Shown here in pieces: positions 54,951 to 63,980 of a stretch of 64,000 bases of DNA (its first letter is position 1; each line of letters opens with the position of its first letter). Location of the stretch: the NCBI RefSeq assembly GCF_012163135.1, contig NZ_JAAVUP010000004.1, forward strand, positions 372,001 to 436,000. Direction: 5' to 3'. The translations under genes and the position numbers were made by a program. This stretch comes from Neoroseomonas oryzicola. GTDB taxonomy: Bacteria; Pseudomonadota; Alphaproteobacteria; Acetobacterales; Acetobacteraceae. Below the pieces are notes generated by a model that ran no database searches, had not been told where the DNA came from, and was given only the letters and a program-made list of their open reading frames with translations.

Positions 54951-55928
54951 CTACTCCACGCTGACGCCCGCGCGGCGGACCACGGGCTCCCAGCGTGCCG
55001 CGTCCTCGGCGACGAAGCGGGCGAAGGCGGCGGGGCTCGCGCTCGGCTCGACGTCGAGGCCGCCTTCTTCGAGCTTCCGGCGGATCTCGGGGTCGGCGAG
55101 CGTCGCGGACAGCGCGGCGAACAGCCGCTCCACCCGGTCCGGCGGCGTGCCGCCGGTGGTGAACAGCGCGTACCAGGTCGCCGCCTGGATGTCGGGGAAG
55201 CCGGCCTCCCCGGTGGTCGGCACGTCGGGCAGCGCGGCGTTGCGCCGCGGCCCGGCGATGGCGAGGGCGCGCACCGTGCCCGCCTGGATCTGCGGCTGCA
55301 TCGGCGCGAGCGCATTGGTGAAGACCTGGATGCGCCCCGCGACCACGTCGTTCATCGCCGGCCCGGTGCCGCGATAGGGCACGTGCTCCATCTCGACGCC
55401 GAGCACCTGGGTGATGAGCGCGCCCGCCGCATGCCCCGTGCTGCCGACCCCCGGCGACGCGTAGTTCAGCGGCGGGCTGGCCGCGCGCGCGGCGGCCTGC
55501 AGCTCGCGCAGGGTGGTCGCGCGGACCGAGGGATGCACCACGATGACATTCGCTCCGCTGCCGATCATGCCGACCGGCGCGAAGGCCGTCGCCGGATCAT
55601 AGGGCAGGCGCTTCCGCACGAGCTGGTTGATCGTCAGGCTGCCCGACCCGCCCAGCAGCAGCGTGTAGCCGTCCGGCGCGGATTTCGCGACGACCTCGGC
55701 GCCAAGCGCGCCGCCGGCGCCGCCGCGGTTCTCGATCACCACCGGCTGGCCGAGCCGATGCGACAACCCGTCCGAGACCAGCCGCCCGACAATGTCGTTG
55801 GTGCCGCCCGGCGGCCAGGGGATCACAAAGCGCAGCGGGCGGTCGGGATAGGCCTGGGCGAGGGCCGGGGCGGGCAGCGCGGCGGCGAGCAGCAGCAGGC
55901 TGCGCCGGCTGGGCGCGAACTGGGTCAT
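54951..55928 (-). CDS. Bug/TctC family periplasmic substrate-binding protein
   Basis: The 325-residue protein has the signal SRRSLLLLAAALPAPALAQ. Motifs are IPWPPGGTNDIVGRLVSDGL, VVIENRGGAGGALGAEVVAKS, PDGYTLLLGG and EMEHVPYRGTGPAMNDVVAGR. The loop PPGGTND is that of typical TctC proteins. It is upstream of another Bug gene on the same strand and 95 bases downstream of the Tlc-like transporter gene. Tandem Bug genes can broaden ligand range or be recent duplicates; here the two mature proteins differ substantially. Confidence 0.92.
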   Translation of the reverse strand: MTQFAPSRRSLLLLAAALPAPALAQAYPDRPLRFVIPWPPGGTNDIVGRLVSDGLSHRLGQPVVIENRGGAGGALGAEVVAKSAPDGYTLLLGGSGSLTINQLVRKRLPYDPATAFAPVGMIGSGANVIVVHPSVRATTLRELQAAARAASPPLNYASPGVGSTGHAAGALITQVLGVEMEHVPYRGTGPAMNDVVAGRIQVFTNALAPMQPQIQAGTVRALAIAGPRRNAALPDVPTTGEAGFPDIQAATWYALFTTGGTPPDRVERLFAALSATLADPEIRRKLEEGGLDVEPSASPAAFARFVAEDAARWEPVVRRAGVSVE

Positions 55929-56023
55929 GGACAGATCCTCTCCGGCGCGCGGCCTTGCCGGGCCGCGAATTTGCGACCCAGGCTGACCCCGGCACGCCGG
56001 ACTGTCCAGTGCGGCCGCCCCTG

Positions 56024-57340
56024 TCAGGCCGCGTCGCGTTCCATCCGCTGCTGCCGCCAGCCGAGCCACAGGCTCAGCGCCGCCCAGGCGATGCAGATTG
56101 GCACGGTCGCCGCCGCGATGCCGCTCAGGCTCAGCCCGAGGGCGATCAACCCGGCATAGGACCAAGCCGCGACCTGGTCGCCGCCGCGATAGACCACCGT
56201 GTCGATGAAGTTCTTGGCCTTGTAGCGGTCCTCGCGCGGGACGGCGGTGAACAGCACCTCCCGCGTCGGCCGGGCGAGGGCGAAGTTGCTGACGCGCCGG
56301 GCCACCTGCACCACCACGAAGACCGCGACGGTCGGCCAGGTCGACAACGCGGCGAAGCCGAAGACGGACAGCGCCGGCAGGATCGCGAGCATCACCGCGA
56401 CCCCGAGCCAGGCCGTCAGCCGTCCGGTCAGGAACAGCTGCAGTCCGAGCGTCAGCGTGTTCACCCAGAAGTCGATATTGGCGAAGAAGGCGGTGCGCGC
56501 CGCGCGGGTGGGGAAGTTGGCCTCGGCGATCGAGGCCTGCTGGAAGTAGAGCACCGTCGAGGTGATGGAATAGAGCAGGATGAAGGCCGCGATGCCGAGC
56601 AGGTAGGGCGAGCGCAGCGTATGCGTCAGCCCCGCGAAGATGCCGCCGCCGAGCGGCCGGTGCGGATCGTCCCCCTGCACCGAATGACTGAAGGCGTCGG
56701 AGATGCGGGACAGGCGCCGCACCGCGAAGACCGCGACCTCGAGCAACAGGATCGAGGCGAGCAGCAGCCAGTTCTGCCCGACATGCTCGACGAGGCCGGA
56801 GGTCACGGCCGAGCCCGCGATGCCGCCGAGCGTCGCGCCTGCAGCGAGGAAGCCGAACAGCCGCTTGCCCTGTTCCGCGTCGAACACGTCGACGATGAAG
56901 GACCAGAAGACCGAGACGACGAACAGGTTGAAGACCGAGGTCCAGATGAAGAAGGCCCGGCCGATCCAGACATGCTGCTCGGGCGTCGCCACCGTCAGCA
57001 GCAGCATGAAGACCAGCAGGTTCAGCATGAAGAAGCGGTAGGCGATCGCGATGAAGGTCTCGCGCGGCCAGCGCCGGACCGCGTAGGCGAACAGCGGGTT
57101 GACCGCGAGCATCGCGAGCAGCGTGCCGGTGAAGAGCCAGGGCAGGTTGCGCACCCCGCCCGCGACGCCGAGCTCGTCGCGGATCGGGCGCAGCACGTAG
57201 TAGGCGAGGAAGAGCGCGAAGACGTAGAGCCACGACCAGGCGAGGGCGCGCGCTTCGCCGGGGCGGAGGTCGATCACCCGCCGCAGGAAGCCCTGGATCG
57301 CCCCGCCCGCCGGAATGGCGGCCGCGGCGTCAGAGGCCAT
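56024..57340 (-). CDS. Tlc/NTP-NDP exchange-family transporter (MFS-like)
   Basis: The 438-residue polytopic protein has about 12 helices. The first helix contains the family block ALFLAYYVLRPIRDELGV, and a central segment reads GKRLFGFLAAGATLGGIAGS. These match the ATP/ADP-antiporter (Tlc, PF03219) superfamily, including free-living bacterial members annotated as MFS transporters. Intracellular bacteria use such proteins to import host ATP; free-living members have unknown cargo. The ATG at 57340 overlaps the aldo/keto reductase gene by 11 bases, which indicates cotranscription. Confidence 0.82.
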   Translation of the reverse strand: MASDAAAAIPAGGAIQGFLRRVIDLRPGEARALAWSWLYVFALFLAYYVLRPIRDELGVAGGVRNLPWLFTGTLLAMLAVNPLFAYAVRRWPRETFIAIAYRFFMLNLLVFMLLLTVATPEQHVWIGRAFFIWTSVFNLFVVSVFWSFIVDVFDAEQGKRLFGFLAAGATLGGIAGSAVTSGLVEHVGQNWLLLASILLLEVAVFAVRRLSRISDAFSHSVQGDDPHRPLGGGIFAGLTHTLRSPYLLGIAAFILLYSITSTVLYFQQASIAEANFPTRAARTAFFANIDFWVNTLTLGLQLFLTGRLTAWLGVAVMLAILPALSVFGFAALSTWPTVAVFVVVQVARRVSNFALARPTREVLFTAVPREDRYKAKNFIDTVVYRGGDQVAAWSYAGLIALGLSLSGIAAATVPICIAWAALSLWLGWRQQRMERDAA

Positions 57341-58235
57341 CGATGAACTGCTCCATCCGCCGGCGCATCGCCGCGTCCGGCATGCGGCCCCGTGCGGCGT
57401 TGAGGTTGTCTTCGACATAGCGCGCCTGCGCCATGCCCGGCACCGCGCAGGTCACCGCGGGGTGGGAGACCAGGTACTTCAGCATGAACTGTGCCCAGGT
57501 CGTGACGTCGATCTCGGTGGCCCAGGCGGGCAGCGTCTTGCCCTCCGTCGCGCGGAACACGCTGCCGCGGCCGAAGGGCAGGTTGATGAAGACCGCCATG
57601 CCGCGCTCGGCAGCGAGCGGGATGATGCGCTCCGCGGCGTTGCGGTTGTCGAGCGCGTAGTCGATCTGGATCGAATCCAGCGTCTCGCGCCGCATCATGG
57701 CTTCGAAGGCCTCGTACTGCCGGTCGAAGGAGGTGGTGGCGCCGACATAACGGATGCGCCCGGCCTGCTTCAGTTCGCGCAGATAGGCGAGCTCATTGGT
57801 GATGTCGCGCAGGTTGTGTACGGCGATCAGGTCGATGCGCTCGGTGCGCAGCTTCCGGAAGGAGTCCGCGATCTGCGCGCGGCCCTGCTCGATGTTGTCG
57901 ACGCCGACCTTGGTGCAGACGAACAGGTCCCGGCGGATGCCGAGATTCGCCATGATGTCGCCCATGATCCCCTCGGCATTGCCGTAGGAGGGGGCGGTGT
58001 CGACCACGGTGCCGCCGAGTTCGTGGAAGCGGCGGAAGGTGTCGCGCAGCGGGGCCATGTCGGCCTCCGTCCGCGCTTCCTCGTAGCGGCGGGCGGAACC
58101 GAGGCCGATGATCGGGACGAGTTCCCCGGTGCTCGGGATCGGCTTCTTCAGCAACGGGGCCTGTTGGGCGAAGGCCGGCTTCAGGGCGGCGCCGGCGGCA
58201 AGGCCCGCCAGCAGGGTACGGCGGCGCAGGGTCAT
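57330..58235 (-). CDS. Tat-exported aldo/keto reductase
   Basis: The 301-residue TIM-barrel enzyme has a twin-arginine signal (MTLRRRTLLAGLAAGAALKPAFA). After it come IIGLGSARRY, the catalytic Asp/Tyr region FHELGGTVVDTAPSYGNAEGIMG, the Lys region LFVCTKVGVD, and IDLIAVHNL with the active-site His. The Tat signal implies folding with bound nicotinamide nucleotide in the cytoplasm before export to the periplasm. Ribosome site GAGAGGACGAGAC. It precedes and overlaps the Tlc-like transporter gene. The substrate is unknown. Confidence 0.88.
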   Translation of the reverse strand: MTLRRRTLLAGLAAGAALKPAFAQQAPLLKKPIPSTGELVPIIGLGSARRYEEARTEADMAPLRDTFRRFHELGGTVVDTAPSYGNAEGIMGDIMANLGIRRDLFVCTKVGVDNIEQGRAQIADSFRKLRTERIDLIAVHNLRDITNELAYLRELKQAGRIRYVGATTSFDRQYEAFEAMMRRETLDSIQIDYALDNRNAAERIIPLAAERGMAVFINLPFGRGSVFRATEGKTLPAWATEIDVTTWAQFMLKYLVSHPAVTCAVPGMAQARYVEDNLNAARGRMPDAAMRRRMEQFIDGL

Positions 58236-58369
58236 GTCTCGTCCTCTCGGCTGGGCGGGGCAGGGACCTCGGCCGGCGGATCGGCGCCGGCGCATCCGCA
58301 ACGATTGTGACGTCGGGCCGGGCGAATTCAAGGGATCGCCCGGCCTTGGACGCGGCTATTACGCGTCGC

Positions 58370-59002
58370 TCACTTCTTCCGCGCTTCCCAGTCGGCCAGC
58401 GGGATGCGGTGGATCTCGATCCGGTCGGTGGTGCGGGCATACCAGCCGCGCCCGTGCATGCGGCCCACCAGGTCGAGCCGCGGCGTGTCGAGATAGAACT
58501 TTGCTGCGTCCAGCACGCAGTCGTCACGCACCTCCATCGCCACGACCTTGCCGAGCACGATGGTGTGGCCGTGGGTCGGGACGAACTGGAACACCTCGCA
58601 TTCCAGCGCGACCGGGCTTTCGGCGATGCGCGGCACCCGCACCTTCGAGGACGGCGCGGTGGTCAGGCCGGCCTCCTCGATCTCGTTCACGCCCGGCGGG
58701 AAGTCGATGGCGGTGATGTTCATCTGCTCGGCGGTGGGGGCCGAGACCAGGTTCACGACGAACTGCCCGGTCGCCTCGATGTTCGCGAGCGTGTCCTTGG
58801 GCGCGCCCTGCGGCCGCTTGGAACAGCCGATGCCGACGACCACCGGGTTGTCCGAGAAGACGTTGAAGAAGGAATAGGGCGCGGCGTTCACGCGCCCCTC
58901 GCGGTCCTGGCTGACCACCCAGGCGACCGGGCGCGGCACGATCGCGGCGACGCAGAGCTTGTAGGCCTGGTCGTGCGGGATCTTCGTGAAGTCGAACTGC
59001 AT
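58370..59002 (-). CDS. Flavin reductase family protein (FMN-binding split barrel)
   Basis: The 210-residue protein has IPHDQAYKLCVAAIVPRPVAWVVSQDREGRVNAAPYSFFNVFSDNP split across the first 50 residues, and the NLVSAPTAEQMNITAIDFPPGVNEIEEAGL segment, both typical of flavin reductase-like proteins. It would use FMN to reduce flavin or a small substrate, possibly feeding a monooxygenase. It lies 23 bases downstream of the hydroxyacid dehydrogenase gene on the same strand. No partner oxygenase is adjacent; the luciferase-like gene is 26 kb away. Confidence 0.88.
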   Translation of the reverse strand: MQFDFTKIPHDQAYKLCVAAIVPRPVAWVVSQDREGRVNAAPYSFFNVFSDNPVVVGIGCSKRPQGAPKDTLANIEATGQFVVNLVSAPTAEQMNITAIDFPPGVNEIEEAGLTTAPSSKVRVPRIAESPVALECEVFQFVPTHGHTIVLGKVVAMEVRDDCVLDAAKFYLDTPRLDLVGRMHGRGWYARTTDRIEIHRIPLADWEARKK

Positions 59003-59025
59003 GGCGGGGTCCTTGCGGTGGGAAT

Positions 59026-60003
59026 TCAGGCGGCGCGGTAGGGCGGTTCCTGGCCCTTGATCAGCAGCGCCTCGAGGTTCTCGATGCAGCGCGCGCCCAT
59101 GGCATCGCGCGTCTCGATGGTGGCAGAACCGAGATGCGGCAGAAGCGCCACGTTCTCGAGGTCCATGTAGCCCGGATAGACCTTCGGCTCGCCGTCATAG
59201 ACGTCGAGGCCCGCGGCGCGCAGATGGCCAGAGCGCAGCGCGGCGACCAGCGCCTCGTCGTCCACCGTGGTGCCGCGGCCGGTGTTCACCACGATGGCGC
59301 CCCGCTTCAGCTTGGCGATCCGCGTCGCGTCGAGCCATTTCCGCGTCTCGGCCCCGCCCGGGATGTGCATCGACAGCACGTCGATAGCGCCGAGGAAGCT
59401 GTCGTCGTTGTCGTGGTAGACCGCGCCCTGTTCGAGTTCCGGCGCGACGCGGCTGCGGTTGCGGTAATGGATGGTCATGCGCATGCCGCGCGCCATCTGC
59501 GCGAGCTCCCGCCCGATCCGCCCGAAGCCCAGGATGCCAAGCGTCTTGCCTTCCAGCGTCACGCCCATCAGCTGCGTCGGCGCCCAGCCGGTCCAGGCGC
59601 CTGCGCGGACCATGCGCTCGCCTTCGCCCGCGCGGCGGGCGGCCATCAGCATCAGGGTGAAGGCGATCTCGGCGGTCGCGAAGGACAGGACCTCGGGCGT
59701 GTTGGCCACCGCGATGCCGCGCGCCCTCGCCGCGGCGAGGTCGATATGGTCGGTCCCGACGCTGAAGGTCGCGAGGATGCGGACGGAGGGCGGCAGCGCC
59801 GCGATGGTCTGGACGTTCAGCGCATCGCCCGCGGCGCAGAGGATGCCCGCGGCGCCGGTCTCGGTCGCGCGCCGGACGATCTCGGCGCCGTCACGGTACC
59901 AGGTCTCGTCGGCCGGGTTCAGCCGCGCGTCGAACATCGCGGCGAGCCGGTCCTGCACCCCTTCCGGCAGCTTCCGGGTGACGAGGACGACGGGCTTGGC
60001 CAT
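59026..60003 (-). CDS. D-2-hydroxyacid dehydrogenase (glyoxylate/hydroxypyruvate reductase type)
   Basis: The 325-residue NAD(P)-dependent enzyme has the cofactor loop GILGFGRIGRELAQ near residue 155, the catalytic Arg in VVNTGRGTTVDDEAL, a Glu in GLDVYDGEP and the catalytic His in LLPHLGSAT. It begins MAKPVVLVTRKLPEGV, as GRHPR-like reductases do. It would reduce glyoxylate or hydroxypyruvate to glycolate or glycerate. It is divergent from the SDR gene; a short gap of 126 bases holds both starts. Confidence 0.92.
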   Translation of the reverse strand: MAKPVVLVTRKLPEGVQDRLAAMFDARLNPADETWYRDGAEIVRRATETGAAGILCAAGDALNVQTIAALPPSVRILATFSVGTDHIDLAAARARGIAVANTPEVLSFATAEIAFTLMLMAARRAGEGERMVRAGAWTGWAPTQLMGVTLEGKTLGILGFGRIGRELAQMARGMRMTIHYRNRSRVAPELEQGAVYHDNDDSFLGAIDVLSMHIPGGAETRKWLDATRIAKLKRGAIVVNTGRGTTVDDEALVAALRSGHLRAAGLDVYDGEPKVYPGYMDLENVALLPHLGSATIETRDAMGARCIENLEALLIKGQEPPYRAA

Positions 60004-60129
60004 GGGCTCTTCCTGCGGGATTCGTGGGACGGGGCCCGCACCATGGCGCGGGGCCGCCCGTCTTGCCAGGGGGCGGGGGAGGAGGCAGGGTCCGGCCGGG
60101 TCCAGGAACAGGACGAAGGGAACACGACT

Positions 60130-60921
60130 ATGGATCTCGGTCTGAAGGGCAAGCGCGCACTGGTCATGGGCGGCGCCAAGGGTCTCGGGCGGTCGATCGC
60201 CGATGCGCTGGCGGCCGAGGGCACGGTGCTGACGATCAGCGGCCGCGACGTCGCGGCGATGGACAAGGCCGCGGCCGACCTCAAGGCGCTCGGCGCGCCG
60301 GCGGTCACCGTCGTGCAGGCGGACGTGTCGAGCGGCGAGGAGATGGACAAGCTCGCCGACGCGGCCGTGAAGGCGATGGGCGGCGTCGACATCCTCGTGC
60401 TGAACCACGGCGGCCCGCCGGTGTGCACCGCGTCCGAGATGAAGGAAGCCGACCTCACAAAGTGGTTCCAGAACATCGTCGTCTCGCCGATCCGCATCAC
60501 CATGAAGCTGATGCCGGCGATGCGGGCGCAGAAGTATGGGCGCGTGATCGTGGTCGGTTCCTCGGGCATGCAGCACCCGATCCCGACGCTCGCGCTGTCC
60601 AACACGCTGCGTGCCTCGATCTGGGCCTGGCTCAAGACGCTGGCGGCCGAGGTCGCGGCGGATGGCGTGACGATGAACATCCTCGCCCCCGGTTCGATCC
60701 GCACCGACCGCATCACCCAGACCGCCGCGGTGCGCGCCGAGAAGGCCGGCACGACGGTGGACGAGGAAATCGCCAAGGCCGGCAAGGAAGTCCCCGCCGG
60801 CCGTGTCGGCGAGCCGAAGGAATACGGCCCGATGGGCGCCTTCCTCGCAGGGACGACCGGGGCCTACATCACCGGCACGATGGTCCGCGTCGATGGCGGC
60901 CGCGTGCGGTCGATGCTCTGA
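60130..60921 (+). CDS. Short-chain dehydrogenase/reductase with atypical active site
   Basis: The 263-residue Rossmann enzyme has the cofactor motif GGAKGLG (14-20), NHGGPP in place of NNAG (92-97) and SSG at 144-146. The usual catalytic YxxxK, expected near 157-161, reads SNTLR, so Tyr is Ser157 and Lys is Arg161. This SDR subgroup keeps the VTMNILAPGSIRTDR motif but not the classic tetrad; it could be an isomerase, a binding protein or use other residues. The next gene (M20 hydrolase) begins 6 bases later, so they are cotranscribed. Confidence 0.88.
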   Translation: MDLGLKGKRALVMGGAKGLGRSIADALAAEGTVLTISGRDVAAMDKAAADLKALGAPAVTVVQADVSSGEEMDKLADAAVKAMGGVDILVLNHGGPPVCTASEMKEADLTKWFQNIVVSPIRITMKLMPAMRAQKYGRVIVVGSSGMQHPIPTLALSNTLRASIWAWLKTLAAEVAADGVTMNILAPGSIRTDRITQTAAVRAEKAGTTVDEEIAKAGKEVPAGRVGEPKEYGPMGAFLAGTTGAYITGTMVRVDGGRVRSML

Positions 60922-60927
60922 GGAGTC

Positions 60928-62199
60928 ATGCCGATGCTGCCGAACCTGACCCCCGACATGGATCTCGCGGCCGAGCTCTTCGCGGGGCTCAGGGCCGGCA
61001 GCGCGGATGGCGAGGGCGTGACGCGCGAGGCCTATGGCCCCGGCGAGCGCATGGCCCATGCCCTGGTGCGCGCGGCGGCCGACCGCATCGGCCTCGAGAG
61101 CACGGTCGACGTCGCGGGCAACCTCTACATGACGCTGCCCGGCACCGACCGGGCGGCGAAGCGGCTTGTCATCGGCAGCCATCTCGATTCCGTCCGCCAG
61201 GGCGGGAACTACGACGGCGCGGCGGGGGTGCTCTCGGGCCTCGCCGCCGTGGCGGGGATGAAGCGCGCGGGCTTCGTCCCCGGGCGCGACATCACCGTGA
61301 TGGCGATCCGGGCCGAGGAGGCGGGCGCCTGGTTCCCGGTCTCCTATCCCGGTAGCCGCATGTCGCTCGGCCTGCTGAAGCCCGATGGGCTGGCGATCAA
61401 GCGCCAGGATTCCGGCCGGACGCTCGCCGACCACATGCGCGAGGAAGGCTTCGACCCCGATGCGGTGGCGCGCGGGGAGCATGCGCTCGGCGCGCACAAT
61501 GTCGCCGGCTACCTTGAGCTGCACATCGAACAGGGACCGGTGCTGGACACCGAGCAGGTGCCGATCGGCATCGTCACCGGCATCCCCGGCAGCCGCCGCC
61601 TGCGCCAGGCGCGCGTCGTCGGCGAGTACAACCATTCGGGCGCGACGCCGCGGAAGTATCGCCGCGACGCGGCCGCGGCGCTCGCCGAACTGGTGCACCG
61701 CATGGACGAGGAATGGTGCCGCCTCGACACCATGGGCCATGTCCTGGTCTGCACCTTCTGCACCATGGCGACGACGGCCGAGGCCGGCTTCACCAAGATC
61801 GCGGGCGAGGCGGAATTCTCCCTCGACGTGCGCAGCGTCAGCCCGCACGCCTGCGACCTGATGTTCGAGGCGATGCACCGCTTCATGGCCGATATCGAGG
61901 CCCGCCGCGGCGTGCGCTTCGAGCGCGGCCCCGAGACGGGCAGCCGCGCGGCCATCATGGACCCCGGCATCCGCGCCGGCCTTGCGCGCGCGGCGGATGC
62001 GCTCGGCATCGCGCATCTCGACATGGCCTCGGGCGCCGGCCACGACGCGGCGGCCTTCGCCGAGGCGAAGATCCCGTCCAGCATGCTGTTCGTGCGCAAC
62101 CAGAACGGCAGCCACAACCCGCACGAGGACATGCGGATGGAGGACTTCGCCGCGGCCTGCGCCGTCGTGCAGCGCTGGGCGGCGGAGGCCGCGCAGTAG
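60928..62199 (+). CDS. M20-family Zn-dependent amidohydrolase (N-carbamoyl-L-amino acid hydrolase/allantoate type)
   Basis: The 423-residue metallopeptidase-fold enzyme has the metal ligands in GSHLDSVRQGGNYDG (His and Asp), AEEAGAWF (Glu pair), the dimer-domain HNVAGYLELHIEQGPVLD, and SGAGHDAAAFA, then NGSHNPHED for the last His. This set is that of hydantoinase/carbamoylase and allantoate amidohydrolases, which release ammonia or carbamate from ureido compounds. Together with the AtzE-like gene at 47.5 kb it suggests ureide catabolism, but the two loci are 12 kb apart. It is cotranscribed with the SDR gene. Confidence 0.9.
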   Translation: MPMLPNLTPDMDLAAELFAGLRAGSADGEGVTREAYGPGERMAHALVRAAADRIGLESTVDVAGNLYMTLPGTDRAAKRLVIGSHLDSVRQGGNYDGAAGVLSGLAAVAGMKRAGFVPGRDITVMAIRAEEAGAWFPVSYPGSRMSLGLLKPDGLAIKRQDSGRTLADHMREEGFDPDAVARGEHALGAHNVAGYLELHIEQGPVLDTEQVPIGIVTGIPGSRRLRQARVVGEYNHSGATPRKYRRDAAAALAELVHRMDEEWCRLDTMGHVLVCTFCTMATTAEAGFTKIAGEAEFSLDVRSVSPHACDLMFEAMHRFMADIEARRGVRFERGPETGSRAAIMDPGIRAGLARAADALGIAHLDMASGAGHDAAAFAEAKIPSSMLFVRNQNGSHNPHEDMRMEDFAAACAVVQRWAAEAAQ

Positions 62200-62285
62200 C
62201 GATCGGGCCTCCACGCCACCCCGCCGGGGCCCTACGGCCCCCTGGATCCGCGGGACCATGGCGCCGGCACGGGAATGTCAGCGGA

Positions 62286-62924
62286 ATGCTAAGGCTCGAC
62301 CATCTGACCGTGATCGCGCCCACCCTGGCCGAAGGCGTGGCGCATGTGCGCGCCTGCCTCGATCTCGATGTGCCCTTCGGCCAGCGCCACACCTACATGG
62401 GCACGCACAATCATCTGCTGCAGCTCGGGGACATGACCTATCTGGAGATCGTCGCGTTGGACCCGGATGCCGAATCCCCGGGGCGCCGCCGCTGGTTCGG
62501 CCTCGATGACCAGACGCAGGTCAGGCGGGATTGGGATGCCGGCCGGCGCCTCCGTGGCTGGGTCGCCCGCACGGACGACATCGACGGCGTGATCAGGGAT
62601 CGCGAGGCCATCTTCGGGCGCAAGGTCCCGCTGCCGGCGATCGCGCCGGCATTCGATTTCGCCATCCCGGAGGATGGTTCCCTGCCATGGGGTGGCGCCA
62701 TGCCCTCCATCATCGACCGGCGGGGCAAGCCACGGGCCATGGCCGCCATCGCCGACCTCGGCGCCCGCCTTCGGGATTTCTCGCTCGAGCACCCGGACGC
62801 GGATCGCGTCGCGACCTTGCTGCAGGATCTGGCCGTGGACCGGCCGCCGGCCATCCTGCCGGGCGCCGCCCTGCGCTATTCGGCGCGCATCGACACGCCG
62901 GCCGGCCCCAGGGCGCTTCACTAG
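62286..62924 (+). CDS. VOC-fold glyoxalase-like domain protein
   Basis: The 212-residue protein has the PF13468-type start MLRLDHLTVIAPTLAEGVAHVRACLDLDVPFG, a THNHLLQLGDMTYLEIVALDP segment with His and Glu suited to metal binding, and WVARTDDIDGVI. VOC members are dioxygenases, glyoxalases or epimerases; function here is unassigned. The ATG at 62286 begins the conserved strand. It sits 86 bases behind the M20 gene and 83 bases before a LysR regulator on the same strand. Confidence 0.85.
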   Translation: MLRLDHLTVIAPTLAEGVAHVRACLDLDVPFGQRHTYMGTHNHLLQLGDMTYLEIVALDPDAESPGRRRWFGLDDQTQVRRDWDAGRRLRGWVARTDDIDGVIRDREAIFGRKVPLPAIAPAFDFAIPEDGSLPWGGAMPSIIDRRGKPRAMAAIADLGARLRDFSLEHPDADRVATLLQDLAVDRPPAILPGAALRYSARIDTPAGPRALH

Positions 62925-63007
62925 GCCAGCCGCCCCCGACCGGGTTTTGCCCTAGGTTCGTGGGCGGGGGCGTCCGGACAGGGCAAGGCCCCTCATCGAA
63001 AGGCCCC

Positions 63008-63895
63008 ATGCGCGACCTCCGTTCCCTCGAGACCGTCATCTGGGTCGTCCGCCTCGGCGGCTTCCGCGCCGCCGCGGCGCGGCTGAACACCACCCAGTCG
63101 GCGGTCTCCGCCCGCGTCGCGCAGCTCGAACAGGAACTCGGCATCCGCATCTTCCAGCGCGGTGCGCGCGTCACCCTGACGGCCGAGGGCAGCGCCCTGC
63201 TGCGCTACGCCGAGCAGATGGTCGACCTGCGCGAGGAGATGCTGCGCGCCATCGCCGACCCGGCGGCGATGCGCGGCCTGCTGCGCATCGGCATCTCGGA
63301 GACCCTCGCCCACACCCTGCTGCCGCGCCTGGTGCAGCGGATCGGCGCGGCGCATCCCGGCATCGTGCTCGACATGGTGGTCGACATCACCCCGGCGCTG
63401 CGCCAGCACCTCGTCGCCGGGCATATCGACATCGCCATGCTGGCCGGCACGGTGGACGACCCGCGGGCGGTGAACCAGCCGCTCTGCTCCTACCCGCTCG
63501 GCTGGCTGGCGAGCCCCGGCCTCGGCCTGCCGGACCGGCCGCTGCGCCTTTCGGAGCTGACCCGCTGGCCGATCCTGAGCTTCTCCCATGACACGGAGGT
63601 TTCGGCGGCGCTGCGCGGCCTGTTCGCCGATGCCGGCGTGCCAGGGGTGCGGCTGTGGGGCAGCACCTCGATCGCGACCATGGCGGAACTGGCCCGCGCG
63701 GGGGTCTGCATCAGCGTCGTGCAGCTCGTTGCCGCGGAACGGGACCTGGCCGAGGGCCGGCTGCGGCGGCTGGAGGTCGAGGACGTCGCCCTGCCGGATG
63801 TCGGCTTCCACGTGGCCTATATCCGCAAGCCCGACAGCCATGTCGCGGCGACCATCGCCGCCCTGGCCCGCGACCTGGCCGGCGCCCCCGACTGA
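63008..63895 (+). CDS. LysR family transcriptional regulator
   Basis: The 295-residue protein has an N-terminal winged helix-turn-helix (LGGFRAAAARLNTTQSAVSARVAQLEQELGIRIFQR, about residues 16-52), then a linker helix and a periplasmic-binding-like effector domain (from about residue 90, LRIGISETLAHTLLPRLVQ). It probably controls a gene within or next to the window; LysR proteins often act on a divergent neighbour, but here the nearest gene on either side is on the same strand. Effector unknown. Confidence 0.92.
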   Translation: MRDLRSLETVIWVVRLGGFRAAAARLNTTQSAVSARVAQLEQELGIRIFQRGARVTLTAEGSALLRYAEQMVDLREEMLRAIADPAAMRGLLRIGISETLAHTLLPRLVQRIGAAHPGIVLDMVVDITPALRQHLVAGHIDIAMLAGTVDDPRAVNQPLCSYPLGWLASPGLGLPDRPLRLSELTRWPILSFSHDTEVSAALRGLFADAGVPGVRLWGSTSIATMAELARAGVCISVVQLVAAERDLAEGRLRRLEVEDVALPDVGFHVAYIRKPDSHVAATIAALARDLAGAPD

Positions 63896-63980
63896 TTTTT
63901 TCGATCACCCCGATCCAGATTTCGCGTTCGACAGGCGCCGCGCCGGGGGCTGGAATGCCGGCCCGACCGAGGAGGCTTCC

